From: Alphaproteobacteria bacterium MarineAlpha9_Bin7
Lineage (GTDB): Bacteria; Pseudomonadota; Alphaproteobacteria; UBA7887
Length of the DNA: 10,800 nucleotides
Reading direction: 5' to 3'
NCBI GenBank assembly: GCA_002938115.1
Contig: PTKD01000048.1
Location: 1-10,800 of the forward strand
Positions 1 to 6,877 of this stretch are shown piece after piece. Position 1 is the stretch's first letter; each line of letters starts with the position of its first letter. Under the pieces are notes generated by a model that saw only the letters and a program-made list of their open reading frames with translations, was not told where the DNA came from and ran no database searches. Both the position numbers and the translations under genes were made by a program.

Positions 1-1126
1 CTTTTGCAGGGTTGTTGGGCGCCACAAGATCCTCTGTTTTTCCATCAGGGTAATTCTCAATCACGACTTTGAGTGGGCGCAGTACCGCCATACGGCGCTC
101 CGCTTGCTGATTCAAAAAATCCCGAACGCAATATTCCAGAATTGCGATATCTACAACTGAGTCATTTTTTGCGACTCCTATTCGATTAACAAACTCACGG
201 ATTGCTTCTGACGGAAAACCGCGACGCCGCATTCCAGAAAGAGTTGGCATGCGTGGATCGTCCCACCCCGAGACGTAATTGTCTCGAATTAATTGTGTGA
301 GAACTCGTTTTGATAAAATTGTGTACGAAAGATTGAGTCTTGCGAACTCGTGTTGATGGGGCCGAGATGGAACAGGAAGGTTTTCGACAAACCAGTCGTA
401 TAGGGGTCTATGGTCTTCGAACTCGAGAGTGCAGATAGAATGAGACACATGTTCGATGGAATCGGACTGTCCATGCGCGAAATCGTACGTCGGGTAGATG
501 CACCATTTGTTCGCAGTACGCGGATGTTTGCTGTGAATAATACGGTACATGATGGGGTCGCGAAGGTTGATGTTGCCCGAAGCCATATCAATCTTGGCGC
601 GAACAACACGTTTCCCATTGGGGAATTCTCCTTTCCGCATGCGCGAAAAGAGGTTCAGGCTTTCTTCTGTGGGTCGATCACGGTGGGGGCTATTGCGGCC
701 TGGTTCGGTTAGAGTGCCACGATAGTTTCGAATCTCGTCGGCTGTTAAATCATCGACATAAGCTTTCCCAATTTGAATCAAATGGACAGCCCAGTCATAT
801 AGCTGTTCAAAGTAATCTGAAGCGTAATACAGGTGGTCTCCCCAGTCTAATCCCAACCATTGAATATCTGTTTTGATCGCATCTATGTATTCTTGTTCTT
901 CTCGGGTGGGGTTTGTGTCGTCGAACCGTAAATGACAACGTCCGCCAAAATCCTGTGCTACGCCGAAGTTGAGGTAGATGGACTTGGCATGTCCGATGTG
1001 GAGGTAGCCATTTGGTTCAGGCGGAAAGCGTGTCACGACTTTCTCACAGAGACCATCACGGAGATCGTTGTCTATAATATCGCGTATAAAGTTACTGTTT
1101 GCGGTGTTCGAGGGTAGCTCGTTCAC
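1..1126 (-). CDS. glnS: Glutaminyl-tRNA synthetase (3' end outside the window)
   Basis: Cytoplasmic class I aminoacyl-tRNA synthetase that charges tRNA-Gln with glutamine using ATP. About 375 codons are present and the C-terminal anticodon-binding part is cut off by the left edge. Visible landmarks: the entry motif RFPPEPNGYLHIGH, with HIGH at residues 43-46; the conserved LRFDDTNP stretch; RAKIDMAS and WCIYPTYDFAHGQSD in the catalytic domain; CTLEFEDHRPLYDW, typical of GlnRS and not GluRS; and the second class I motif as LSKR at residues 271-274, followed by GWDDPRMPTLSG. One reading frame holds from 1126 to the edge with no break. The start is GTG at 1126, since an in-frame TAA lies seven codons upstream and no ATG intervenes; the ribosome binding site is weak (GGACGAG). 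It diverges from the aldo/keto reductase gene. The sequence style resembles gammaproteobacterial GlnRS (from memory). Confidence 0.96.
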   Translation of the reverse strand, partial: MNELPSNTANSNFIRDIIDNDLRDGLCEKVVTRFPPEPNGYLHIGHAKSIYLNFGVAQDFGGRCHLRFDDTNPTREEQEYIDAIKTDIQWLGLDWGDHLYYASDYFEQLYDWAVHLIQIGKAYVDDLTADEIRNYRGTLTEPGRNSPHRDRPTEESLNLFSRMRKGEFPNGKRVVRAKIDMASGNINLRDPIMYRIIHSKHPRTANKWCIYPTYDFAHGQSDSIEHVSHSICTLEFEDHRPLYDWFVENLPVPSRPHQHEFARLNLSYTILSKRVLTQLIRDNYVSGWDDPRMPTLSGMRRRGFPSEAIREFVNRIGVAKNDSVVDIAILEYCVRDFLNQQAERRMAVLRPLKVVIENYPDGKTEDLVAPNNPAK

Positions 1127-1290
1127 GATTCTCGTCCAGCTAGTTTAGGGGCACCCTACGCGTTCCCGCGCCTAAAAAAAAGCGCTCGGACCACACCATG
1201 TTAATTCTATAGTAGACTCGCTACGTTTACATAGCGGCGTGTGGGAAGTCACGAGTTCATCTCTGGTCGTGTTTTATAGTAGCGGCCGGT
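1127..1290. promoter_or_regulatory. Divergent intergenic region between glnS and the aldo/keto reductase gene
   Basis: This 164-base gap must hold promoters for both divergent genes. It contains two copies of TATAGTAG (1208-1215 and 1275-1282), each including a -10-like TATAGT, but neither has a convincing -35 at the right distance. Reading leftward, TATAGA around 1207-1212 could be a -10 for glnS. An 18-base imperfect dyad with CGCTA/TAGCG arms lies at 1219-1236. A run of eight A lies near 1174-1181. No tRNA or small ORF is apparent. Promoter assignment is tentative. Confidence 0.35.
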
Positions 1291-2544
1291 TTGAAGTCTA
1301 AATGCCGGAATGGCGGGAATAAGATATTGATTAGTCGTCGTAGATTTATGGGAATAGGTGGTGTGGTTGCTGGCCTGGGTGTCGGGACTATGGTGGAGAT
1401 TGCGCGTGGTAAAGGGAAGGAGTTTTCTGGGGAGGTGCCGGCGATCCGTTCTTACGTGGAACTAGGTCGGACGGGTTTAAAAATTTCGGATATATCCTTC
1501 GGCTCTAGTCAGTCCTCAGACCCGGATTTGGTTCGCTATGCCCTTGATCGTGGGATCACCTACTTTGATACCGCAGAAAGTTACCGGTTTGGTACGTCGG
1601 AGGTTGCGATAGGAGCGGCTTTGAGGGGTGTTAGAGACCAAATTGTTCTGGCTTCCAAAACCAAGGCTGCTGCGAATGCTAGGCGTACGGAGATTATGAC
1701 GGCACTTGAAGGAAGCCTCAGGCGACTTAAAACGGATTATCTCGATGTGTACTTCAATCACGCCGTTAACCGTGTTGAGAGAATGCGCAATGAAGAATGG
1801 TGGGAATTTACGGAACTTGCCCAGCGACAAGGGAAAATTCGTTATCGGGGAATGTCAGGACACGGCAGTCGGTTGGTCGACAGTTTGGAATATGCGTTAG
1901 AGCAAGACTTAGTCGATGTGATACTGGTTGCATACAATTTTGGCCAGGATCCAGATTTTTTAGGTCGTATCAAACAAAGCCTACATTTTTCAGATCTGCA
2001 GCCGGGTCTGCCACGTATGCTTTACAAGGCCAAGCAAAAGAACGTGGGCGTAGTTGCAATGAAAACTTTGATGGGTGCGCGTCGAAATGACATGCGCCGG
2101 TATGAGCACGATGGCGTCACATTCTCACAAGCGGCATTTGGTTGGGTCTTATCAGATCCCCATGTGGACGGCCTCATAGTTTCGATGACAAACAAAGAGG
2201 ATATTGATGAGTATGTAGATGCTTCTGGCGGTGTTGGCAGGACCGACTCCGGAATTCATTTGCTTGAGCGTTACATGTCTCTGAATGGCACCAATTACTG
2301 TCGGCATGGGTGCAATATTTGCGCAGACGTATGCCCTAAGGGTGTTGAAATAGCGGAAGTGCTGAGAACACGAATGTACGACGTCGATTATCGGAATCGC
2401 AACCTGGCTCAAACCGACTATGCCGCTCTTGGGGTGGGTGCCAGTGCTTGCGTTGATTGCGACAGTCAGCCATGCAGAAACAGCTGCCCAGCTGGAATTC
2501 CAATATCTGAATGGACCCGTGACGCTGCTGCGCGTTTTGGATAA
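1291..2544 (+). CDS. Tat-signal aldo/keto reductase with C-terminal double 4Fe-4S domain
   Basis: NAD(P)H-type aldo/keto reductase fold with an iron-sulfur extension; substrate unknown. The N-terminus has a twin-arginine signature SRRRFMG (residues 15-21) followed by a Gly/Val-rich hydrophobic stretch to about 38, so export in folded form is likely; no clear cleavage site is seen, so it may stay membrane-anchored. The reductase barrel spans about 54-320, with the usual tetrad as D93, Y98, K123 and H157 (FDTAESY, ASKTK, FNHAV). The C-terminus holds two cysteine sets: C337, C341, C344, C348P and C387, C390, C395, C399P, as expected for two 4Fe-4S clusters. The start is TTG at 1291 without a good ribosome binding site; TTG at 1327 is possible and would still keep the RR motif. 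Fe-S aldo/keto reductases are common, but one with a Tat signal suggests a periplasmic or membrane-side redox role. The membrane protein gene follows after 42 bases. Confidence 0.88.
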   Translation: MKSKCRNGGNKILISRRRFMGIGGVVAGLGVGTMVEIARGKGKEFSGEVPAIRSYVELGRTGLKISDISFGSSQSSDPDLVRYALDRGITYFDTAESYRFGTSEVAIGAALRGVRDQIVLASKTKAAANARRTEIMTALEGSLRRLKTDYLDVYFNHAVNRVERMRNEEWWEFTELAQRQGKIRYRGMSGHGSRLVDSLEYALEQDLVDVILVAYNFGQDPDFLGRIKQSLHFSDLQPGLPRMLYKAKQKNVGVVAMKTLMGARRNDMRRYEHDGVTFSQAAFGWVLSDPHVDGLIVSMTNKEDIDEYVDASGGVGRTDSGIHLLERYMSLNGTNYCRHGCNICADVCPKGVEIAEVLRTRMYDVDYRNRNLAQTDYAALGVGASACVDCDSQPCRNSCPAGIPISEWTRDAAARFG

Positions 2545-2586
2545 TTGGTAATAATTTCCAGTTTTTAGTTAGGCCAAACGATCAAC

Positions 2587-2964
2587 ATGATTAGGTTCTT
2601 CGCTCATTTTTTATTTTTGCTTGCCGCCTGGACTTTGGTCGTAAAATTTGCATTCCCTGTTGCCTTTGCGTGGCATGAAGGAAGTCCATTGGGAACCTAC
2701 GTTTTATGGGACTTTTGGTGGACAATTCATTTATGGTTGGGGTGGGCCCTAATCTTCTGGCAACGTTATACCTACGCGTTCGCGGTCTCGGTATCAGCAC
2801 TTGAAATAAGCATCGTTACAATAAAATTTACATTCTTCCTGGCTGATCCGAGCTGGACGATATGGACTACAAATTGGTTTATAAACAAGTTGTTTGTGCT
2901 AGCATGTTTTGTCTCAATTCTTGGATATTTCTGTACAAAGCGCCGTGAGTTGCGTCTTCATTAA
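2587..2964 (+). CDS. Small four-helix integral membrane protein, unknown function
   Basis: 125 residues that I cannot assign to a named family. The protein is almost entirely membrane-embedded, with likely helices at about 5-28, 38-59, 62-86 and 98-116, and a basic tail (KRRELR, 118-123). It is rich in Trp and Phe and has histidines at 7, 30 and 48, the last two next to aromatic segments. It follows the Tat/Fe-S aldo/keto reductase by 42 bases on the same strand, so co-transcription is likely. A role as membrane anchor or electron-transfer partner for that enzyme is possible but is inference from position only. The ATG at 2587 is the first available start and has no clear ribosome binding site. 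Its TAA overlaps the stop codon of the convergent gene by 4 bases (2961-2964, TTAA), which leaves no room for a terminator between them. Confidence 0.75.
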   Translation: MIRFFAHFLFLLAAWTLVVKFAFPVAFAWHEGSPLGTYVLWDFWWTIHLWLGWALIFWQRYTYAFAVSVSALEISIVTIKFTFFLADPSWTIWTTNWFINKLFVLACFVSILGYFCTKRRELRLH

Positions 2965-3719
2965 TAATCCCAAACTCCCTTTGGCATTGGCAGTCCGGCT
3001 AGATCCTGTGCACATAGCGGACCGTCAGGCTCAATTCCTAGAATTTCTAAAACCATCAGCAACTGACGTGTGTGTTGCGCGCTGTGCCACGCAGTTCTTT
3101 CGAGCACCACGTGCAGAGTTTGTTCGCCAAAATAAGTCGTCATTAACTTTGAGCCAGTGTTCTCTGGCGCATCTTCCCGCCAGGAGTTGATTTTCTTCAA
3201 TACTCCGCTGCCATATGTCGCTATGTCAGCGCCGTTCTCGATATTTGAGTTGGGCGACGCATTGAGATCTTCGTCTGTTAAGGTGTCGCCCTCTGTGGCC
3301 TTCACGAAACACTCTGCAACACGAAATATATGATAGCCAAGTTCACGATAGGTTCGCGCTCGACCAGGTAAAGTATGGTTCAGACAAGTTACAGGAATTT
3401 GGTGGATATAACGTCGTGCCGCCACCAAAACAAATTGAAGTTTGAGTATTAGTTCGCTAACTGACAGTGGTGTGGTGCTGTTATCCTCGATGTTCAGAAA
3501 CTTTGCGATTTCCGAAAGTACTTGAGCAAATATGAATCGGTCTCCCTGTGTTATTACGGGAACAGCCTGAACCCCGTACCCTGTCAACCGTTCAAAGCCT
3601 GAAGCATCTTCGGCCACATTCACTGATTGGAAGCGAATCCCGTTTTCGCGCAGAAATTCCTTTGCTCGCAAACAGCTGGTGCACCCCGGCTGCCAATACA
3701 GAGTGATAGGGTCTGTCAT
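2961..3719 (-). CDS. Glutaredoxin-DinB fusion protein
   Basis: Two-domain protein of 252 residues. Residues 1-78 form a glutaredoxin-like thioredoxin fold: beta strand ITLYWQ, active site C13-T-S-C16, and a cis-proline loop AVPV (P54). Residues about 85-235 look like a DinB/YfiT four-helix bundle, a fold that holds a divalent metal through three histidines; fitting residues are H130 (YHIFRV) and the HxxxH pair H212/H216 (WHSAQH). Known members of this superfamily include bacillithiol S-transferases and mycothiol-dependent maleylpyruvate isomerase, so a thiol-dependent transferase or isomerase joined to its own redox module is plausible; the substrate is unknown. The ATG at 3719 lies one base after the TAG of the upstream dehydrogenase gene (TAG-A-ATG), so the two are probably translationally coupled. 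I see no strong ribosome binding site of its own. Domain calls are from motif reading only. Confidence 0.82.
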   Translation of the reverse strand: MTDPITLYWQPGCTSCLRAKEFLRENGIRFQSVNVAEDASGFERLTGYGVQAVPVITQGDRFIFAQVLSEIAKFLNIEDNSTTPLSVSELILKLQFVLVAARRYIHQIPVTCLNHTLPGRARTYRELGYHIFRVAECFVKATEGDTLTDEDLNASPNSNIENGADIATYGSGVLKKINSWREDAPENTGSKLMTTYFGEQTLHVVLERTAWHSAQHTRQLLMVLEILGIEPDGPLCAQDLAGLPMPKGVWDY

Positions 3720-3720
3720 T

Positions 3721-4596
3721 CTAATTCTTTTTGGATTGTTTTTTTATGAAAGAATAAATCTGTGTGAAGTCTGCACCCGGCATCTCGGACATCATATCAT
3801 CAAGGACGCCGCCTATTATTTTGGCGATGGTATCTTGGTTTCTGCCTTTGGCCATTTCCTGAAGATACAGATTAACATCTTTGGACAAGAGGTCGATGGT
3901 AAAACCAGCATCGAATTTCTCTGTCAAAATTCTGCGTGGAAACTTGTCGCTGGTTGCGGTGTTTTGACCACTAGAGGCATTAAATACGTCAATCATTATT
4001 TTCGGCTTGAGTCCAAGTGATTCGCCGAACGCAACTGCCTCGCTGGTTGCGGTCATAGCGGTGGCGGACAAAAAATTGTTAAGTAGCTTCATTGCTTGCC
4101 CTTGACCAGGTTTAGTCCCGATGTAAAAACGTTTCGTTGCGAAAGCAGCTAGGATTGGGTCCAGCTGATCAAATAATAGACGCTCCCCCGACGCCATTAG
4201 AGCCAGTGTTCCTTGGCTTGCCCCGAGCGTACCACCGCTTACTGGTGCATCGAGGTAGGTAATGTTAGCAGTTGCAAGAATGCGATGAACATTTTGTGCG
4301 GCGTCGACACCAATTGTTGAGTGATCAACAATCGCGCTTGCCACGCATTGGGAGGCTGCGGTCACTTGCTTGGCTACCTCATTGACAGCCTTTCCGTCAG
4401 GTAGCGAAAGCAGCACAGTTTTGCAGGCTCGTGCGACGTCTCCGACATCAGCAGCGATTTCAGCGCCTTTTGGAGCACGGGCTTTGGTGCCCGCCAAGTC
4501 GAATGTGCATAAATCATACCCGGCTGCCATGACATTGGCGGCCATTGGTGCACCCATATTCCCGAGGCCGATAAAGCCAATCATAGTTTTTTTCAT
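3721..4596 (-). CDS. 3-hydroxyisobutyrate dehydrogenase family NAD(P)-dependent oxidoreductase
   Basis: Beta-hydroxyacid dehydrogenase, 291 residues, normal for the family. The N-terminal Rossmann domain opens with the family signature GFIGLGNMGAPMA (7-19, nucleotide-binding glycines 10, 12 and 15). Substrate-site residues are DAPVSGG (116-122). The catalytic lysine is K170 in MKLLNN, with N173/N174, and a second conserved KD occurs at 239-240. In valine breakdown this enzyme (MmsB) oxidises 3-hydroxyisobutyrate to methylmalonate semialdehyde; the nearby acyl-CoA genes favour that, but relatives acting on tartronate semialdehyde or succinic semialdehyde look similar, so substrate and symbol are left open. 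The ATG at 4596 is supported by AGGA at 4607-4604, seven bases upstream. It is transcribed divergently from ivd and is the first gene of a two-gene unit with the glutaredoxin-DinB gene. Confidence 0.88.
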   Translation of the reverse strand: MKKTMIGFIGLGNMGAPMAANVMAAGYDLCTFDLAGTKARAPKGAEIAADVGDVARACKTVLLSLPDGKAVNEVAKQVTAASQCVASAIVDHSTIGVDAAQNVHRILATANITYLDAPVSGGTLGASQGTLALMASGERLLFDQLDPILAAFATKRFYIGTKPGQGQAMKLLNNFLSATAMTATSEAVAFGESLGLKPKIMIDVFNASSGQNTATSDKFPRRILTEKFDAGFTIDLLSKDVNLYLQEMAKGRNQDTIAKIIGGVLDDMMSEMPGADFTQIYSFIKKQSKKN

Positions 4597-4602
4597 GCTA
4601 TC

Positions 4603-4607
4603 ATCCT
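4603..4607 (-). promoter_or_regulatory. Ribosome binding site of the 3-hydroxyisobutyrate-dehydrogenase-like gene
   Basis: AGGAT on the minus strand, seven bases before the ATG at 4596. It supports that start. Confidence 0.6.
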
Positions 4608-4648
4608 ATAACGACTAGTGACTGATGTTCTAAAATGATTTTTGTGTT

Positions 4649-4666
4649 GGTACATGGTTCTGTACC
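4649..4666. promoter_or_regulatory. Perfect inverted repeat GGTACA-N6-TGTACC, possible operator
   Basis: Six-base perfect arms around a 6-base centre, in the divergent region between the dehydrogenase-like gene and ivd. The centre is 50 bases before the likely ivd start at 4707. It fits the size of a dimeric regulator site; a small RNA hairpin in the ivd leader is the alternative. The regulator is not identified. Confidence 0.4.
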
Positions 4667-4706
4667 TTTACTTGTCTTTATTACGAACTCGAATCTGGGG
4701 TCGCCC

Positions 4707-5879
4707 ATGATTTCCAACCAGTTACCACAGCTTGGCTTCGACCTTGGAGAAAGTACCGAAATGTTGCGCGATACGGTGGCCAGTTTTGCCGCCGACGAAA
4801 TTGCTCCTCGTGCCGCTGAGATTGACCGCAGCAATGATTTTCCTTCTGATTTGTGGCGCAAATTCGGTGATCTTGGTTTGCTCGGGATAACAGTAGAGGA
4901 GGAATACGGCGGAGCCGGTATGGGCTACTTGGATCACGTAGTTGCGGTGGAGGAAATTAGCCGCGGTTCCGCCGCTGTGGGTCTTTCTTATGGCGCGCAC
5001 TCGAATCTTTGCGTAAACCAAATTCGTCTCAACGCGTCTGAGAAACAAAAACGACACTATTTGCCCAAGCTTATATCGGGGGAACACGTCGGAGCTTTGG
5101 CCATGAGCGAGCCAGGGGCTGGGTCCGACGTAGTTTCAATGCGTCTTCGTGCCGATAGACACGGAGATCACTACGTTCTCAACGGTTCCAAAATGTGGAT
5201 CACCAATGGCCCAGATGCCGACGTTTTGGTGGTTTACGCAAAAACGGATGTCGACGCCGGTTCACATGGCATATCTGCATTTCTAATTGAACGCGGCTTC
5301 AAGGGTTTTAAATCCGCCCAGAAACTCGACAAACTGGGCATGCGTGGTTCCAACACAGGAGAGTTAGTTTTTACGGATTGCGAGGTTCCAGCAGAAAACT
5401 TGCTTGGAATAGAAGGTCAAGGCGGAAAGGTGCTGATGAGCGGTCTGGATTTCGAGCGCGCTGTGCTTTCTGGAGGTCCTATCGGTGTAATGCAGTCATG
5501 CCTTGATGTTGTTTTACCCTATGTTCACGAGCGAACTCAGTTCGGCGAACCGATTGGGACATTTCAACTCATGCAGGGAAAGCTTGCTGACATGTATACC
5601 ACCATGAGTGCCTGCCGAGCTTACGCATATACTGTAGCGAAAGCGCTCGATCGCGGCGAGGCAACCCGTAAGGATGCTGCAGGCGTAATTCTGTATACGG
5701 CTGAGAAAGCAACGTGGATGGCACTTGAGGCAATTCAGTGTTTAGGTGGAAATGGATATATCAATGAATATCCCACCGGACGTTTATTAAGGGACGCAAA
5801 ACTTTATGAAATTGGTGCTGGTACCCAGGAAATACGCCGCTGGTTGATTGGGCGTGAACTTTTTGAAGAAACTAGTTAA
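4707..5879 (+). CDS. ivd: Isovaleryl-CoA dehydrogenase
   Basis: FAD enzyme of leucine breakdown: isovaleryl-CoA to 3-methylcrotonyl-CoA, with electrons passed to electron-transferring flavoprotein. 390 residues from the chosen start, the usual length. Both acyl-CoA dehydrogenase signatures are present: AMSEPGAGSDVVS and QCLGGNGYINEYPTGRLLRD. The catalytic glutamate sits in GLDFERAVLSGG (E250), the position used by isovaleryl-CoA dehydrogenases and not that of short- or medium-chain enzymes. Runs such as VGLSYGAHSNLCVNQIR, MWITNGPDADVLVVYAKTD and DKLGMRGSNT are typical of the family. The frame is open back to ATG 4635, but homology begins near LGFDLGE and a GGGG (4697-4700) lies six bases before ATG 4707, while 4635 has no ribosome binding site and the added residues would cover the 4649-4666 dyad. 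It corresponds to liuA in liu nomenclature; its pathway partner mccB lies downstream. Confidence 0.95.
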   Translation: MISNQLPQLGFDLGESTEMLRDTVASFAADEIAPRAAEIDRSNDFPSDLWRKFGDLGLLGITVEEEYGGAGMGYLDHVVAVEEISRGSAAVGLSYGAHSNLCVNQIRLNASEKQKRHYLPKLISGEHVGALAMSEPGAGSDVVSMRLRADRHGDHYVLNGSKMWITNGPDADVLVVYAKTDVDAGSHGISAFLIERGFKGFKSAQKLDKLGMRGSNTGELVFTDCEVPAENLLGIEGQGGKVLMSGLDFERAVLSGGPIGVMQSCLDVVLPYVHERTQFGEPIGTFQLMQGKLADMYTTMSACRAYAYTVAKALDRGEATRKDAAGVILYTAEKATWMALEAIQCLGGNGYINEYPTGRLLRDAKLYEIGAGTQEIRRWLIGRELFEETS

Positions 5880-6079
5880 TAAACCAGATGCACCGGGATT
5901 TTTGTCTATGCCCGTTCTCGGTTCTGCTAGCTCACCGCCTTTGAAGGCGGCATCACAAATCAACAGTTTCTTGGGCAATCAAATCAAAATTGAAATCCAT
6001 CGTCCGGCCAGCAAGCGTTCTGGCACCATCTTCACTTATTTAGCGCGTAGTTTCAGCGGGAATGTAAGGAGCACAAATT
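5880..6079. other. Intergenic region with a GC hairpin between ivd and the SDR gene
   Basis: 200 bases without a convincing gene. A perfect short hairpin CCGCCT-TTGA-AGGCGG lies at 5935-5950; no T-run follows on the plus strand, so it is not a standard intrinsic terminator, though it may still end or stabilise the ivd transcript. A weaker GCCAG/CTGGC dyad lies near 6007-6024. The last bases carry the ribosome binding site of the SDR gene. Confidence 0.35.
6065..6071 (+). promoter_or_regulatory. Ribosome binding site deciding the GTG start of the SDR gene
   Basis: TAAGGAG, eight bases before GTG 6080. It is a strong Shine-Dalgarno match and fixes a non-ATG start. Confidence 0.75.
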
Positions 6080-6877
6080 GTGAATTTAGATTTGACAGGA
6101 AAACTCGCCCTCGTGACAGGTTCCACGAGGGGTATCGGACTTGCCGCTGCAAAAGGTTTGGCGGAGATGGGGGCGGCGGTAATAGTGAATGGGCGACGAC
6201 AAGACGCGATAGATGCAGCGATTTCGTTGATTAGCGAAGATGTGGCCGGCGCAACGCTTCATGGCGCGGCAGCTGATCTTGCCAGCGCCGACGGTTGTGC
6301 GGCTGTGATCAACGCGTTTTCTGATGTCGATATTTTGGTCAACAACATGGGAGTATATGAACCCAAGCCATTTTTTGATGTCTTGGATGAAGACTGGGAA
6401 TGGATGTTCCAGGCGAACGTTATGAGCGGTATCCGACTCACGCGACATTATCTACGAAGAATGCTTGAGACAAAGGATTGGGGGAGAGTTGTCTTTGTCT
6501 CAAGTGAATCGGGGGTTCTTATTCCTAAAGAAATGGTGCATTACGGCTTTTCCAAGAGCGCACAGTTGTCTATCGCCAGAGGGGCGGCGGAATACACCAA
6601 AAAGACAAACATTACGGTCAACTCCGTATTACCTGGCCCTACCTGGGTGGAGGCATCATCCGAGCGATTGTCCTCGCGAGCGGCGACGCAAGGTACTACT
6701 GTCGAGGAACTTAAGGAGAGCCTTTTTTCAGAGAAACGGAGAACCTCGTTACTGCAGCGGTATGCCATGCCGGAGGAGGTGGCCAATATGATCTGCTACG
6801 TTTGTTCGATGTCATCAAGCGCAACAAATGGTGCTGCCCTGCGAGTAGAGGGCGGTATAATTACCAATCCATTCTAG
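6080..6877 (+). CDS. Short-chain dehydrogenase/reductase (SDR) family oxidoreductase
   Basis: Classical SDR of 265 residues, a single Rossmann domain using NAD(P)H; substrate unknown. Cofactor motif TGSTRGIG at 13-20, LVNNMG at 86-91, and catalytic residues N113, S142, Y155 and K159 (YGFSK). The tail NGAALRVEGG (about 250-260) is the usual C-terminal motif, with Glu where most relatives have Asp. R17 and the NGRR at 37-40 would suit NADP(H), but this is inference. Relatives are generally annotated only as SDR oxidoreductases or 3-oxoacyl reductases. The start is GTG 6080 with a strong upstream ribosome binding site. It sits between two leucine-catabolism genes, ivd and mccB, and next to a thiolase, so a 3-hydroxyacyl or branched hydroxy/keto acyl substrate is conceivable. 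It ends with TAG. Confidence 0.9.
   Translation: MNLDLTGKLALVTGSTRGIGLAAAKGLAEMGAAVIVNGRRQDAIDAAISLISEDVAGATLHGAAADLASADGCAAVINAFSDVDILVNNMGVYEPKPFFDVLDEDWEWMFQANVMSGIRLTRHYLRRMLETKDWGRVVFVSSESGVLIPKEMVHYGFSKSAQLSIARGAAEYTKKTNITVNSVLPGPTWVEASSERLSSRAATQGTTVEELKESLFSEKRRTSLLQRYAMPEEVANMICYVCSMSSSATNGAALRVEGGIITNPF

Noticed and set aside
410..712. Plus-strand ORF of 100 codons
   Set aside because: It is antisense to glnS, whose minus-strand frame is continuous and full of family motifs here; the ORF's protein resembles nothing.
1173..1186. Terminator from the A-run next to AGCGCT between glnS and the reductase gene
   Set aside because: Both flanking genes start here and point away, so no transcript would need to end at this site, and the stem is only four bases.
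4635..4706. N-terminal extension of isovaleryl-CoA dehydrogenase from ATG 4635
   Set aside because: It has no ribosome binding site, the added residues are unlike the family, and they lie on a perfect dyad; ATG 4707 is preferred.
5935..5950. Intrinsic terminator after ivd
   Set aside because: The CCGCCT/AGGCGG hairpin is real but lacks a following T-run, so I list it only as a hairpin in the intergenic region.
5848..6234. Plus-strand ORF bridging ivd and the SDR gene
   Set aside because: It overlaps the end of ivd and the start of the SDR gene in another frame and has no recognisable sequence, so it is a shadow ORF.
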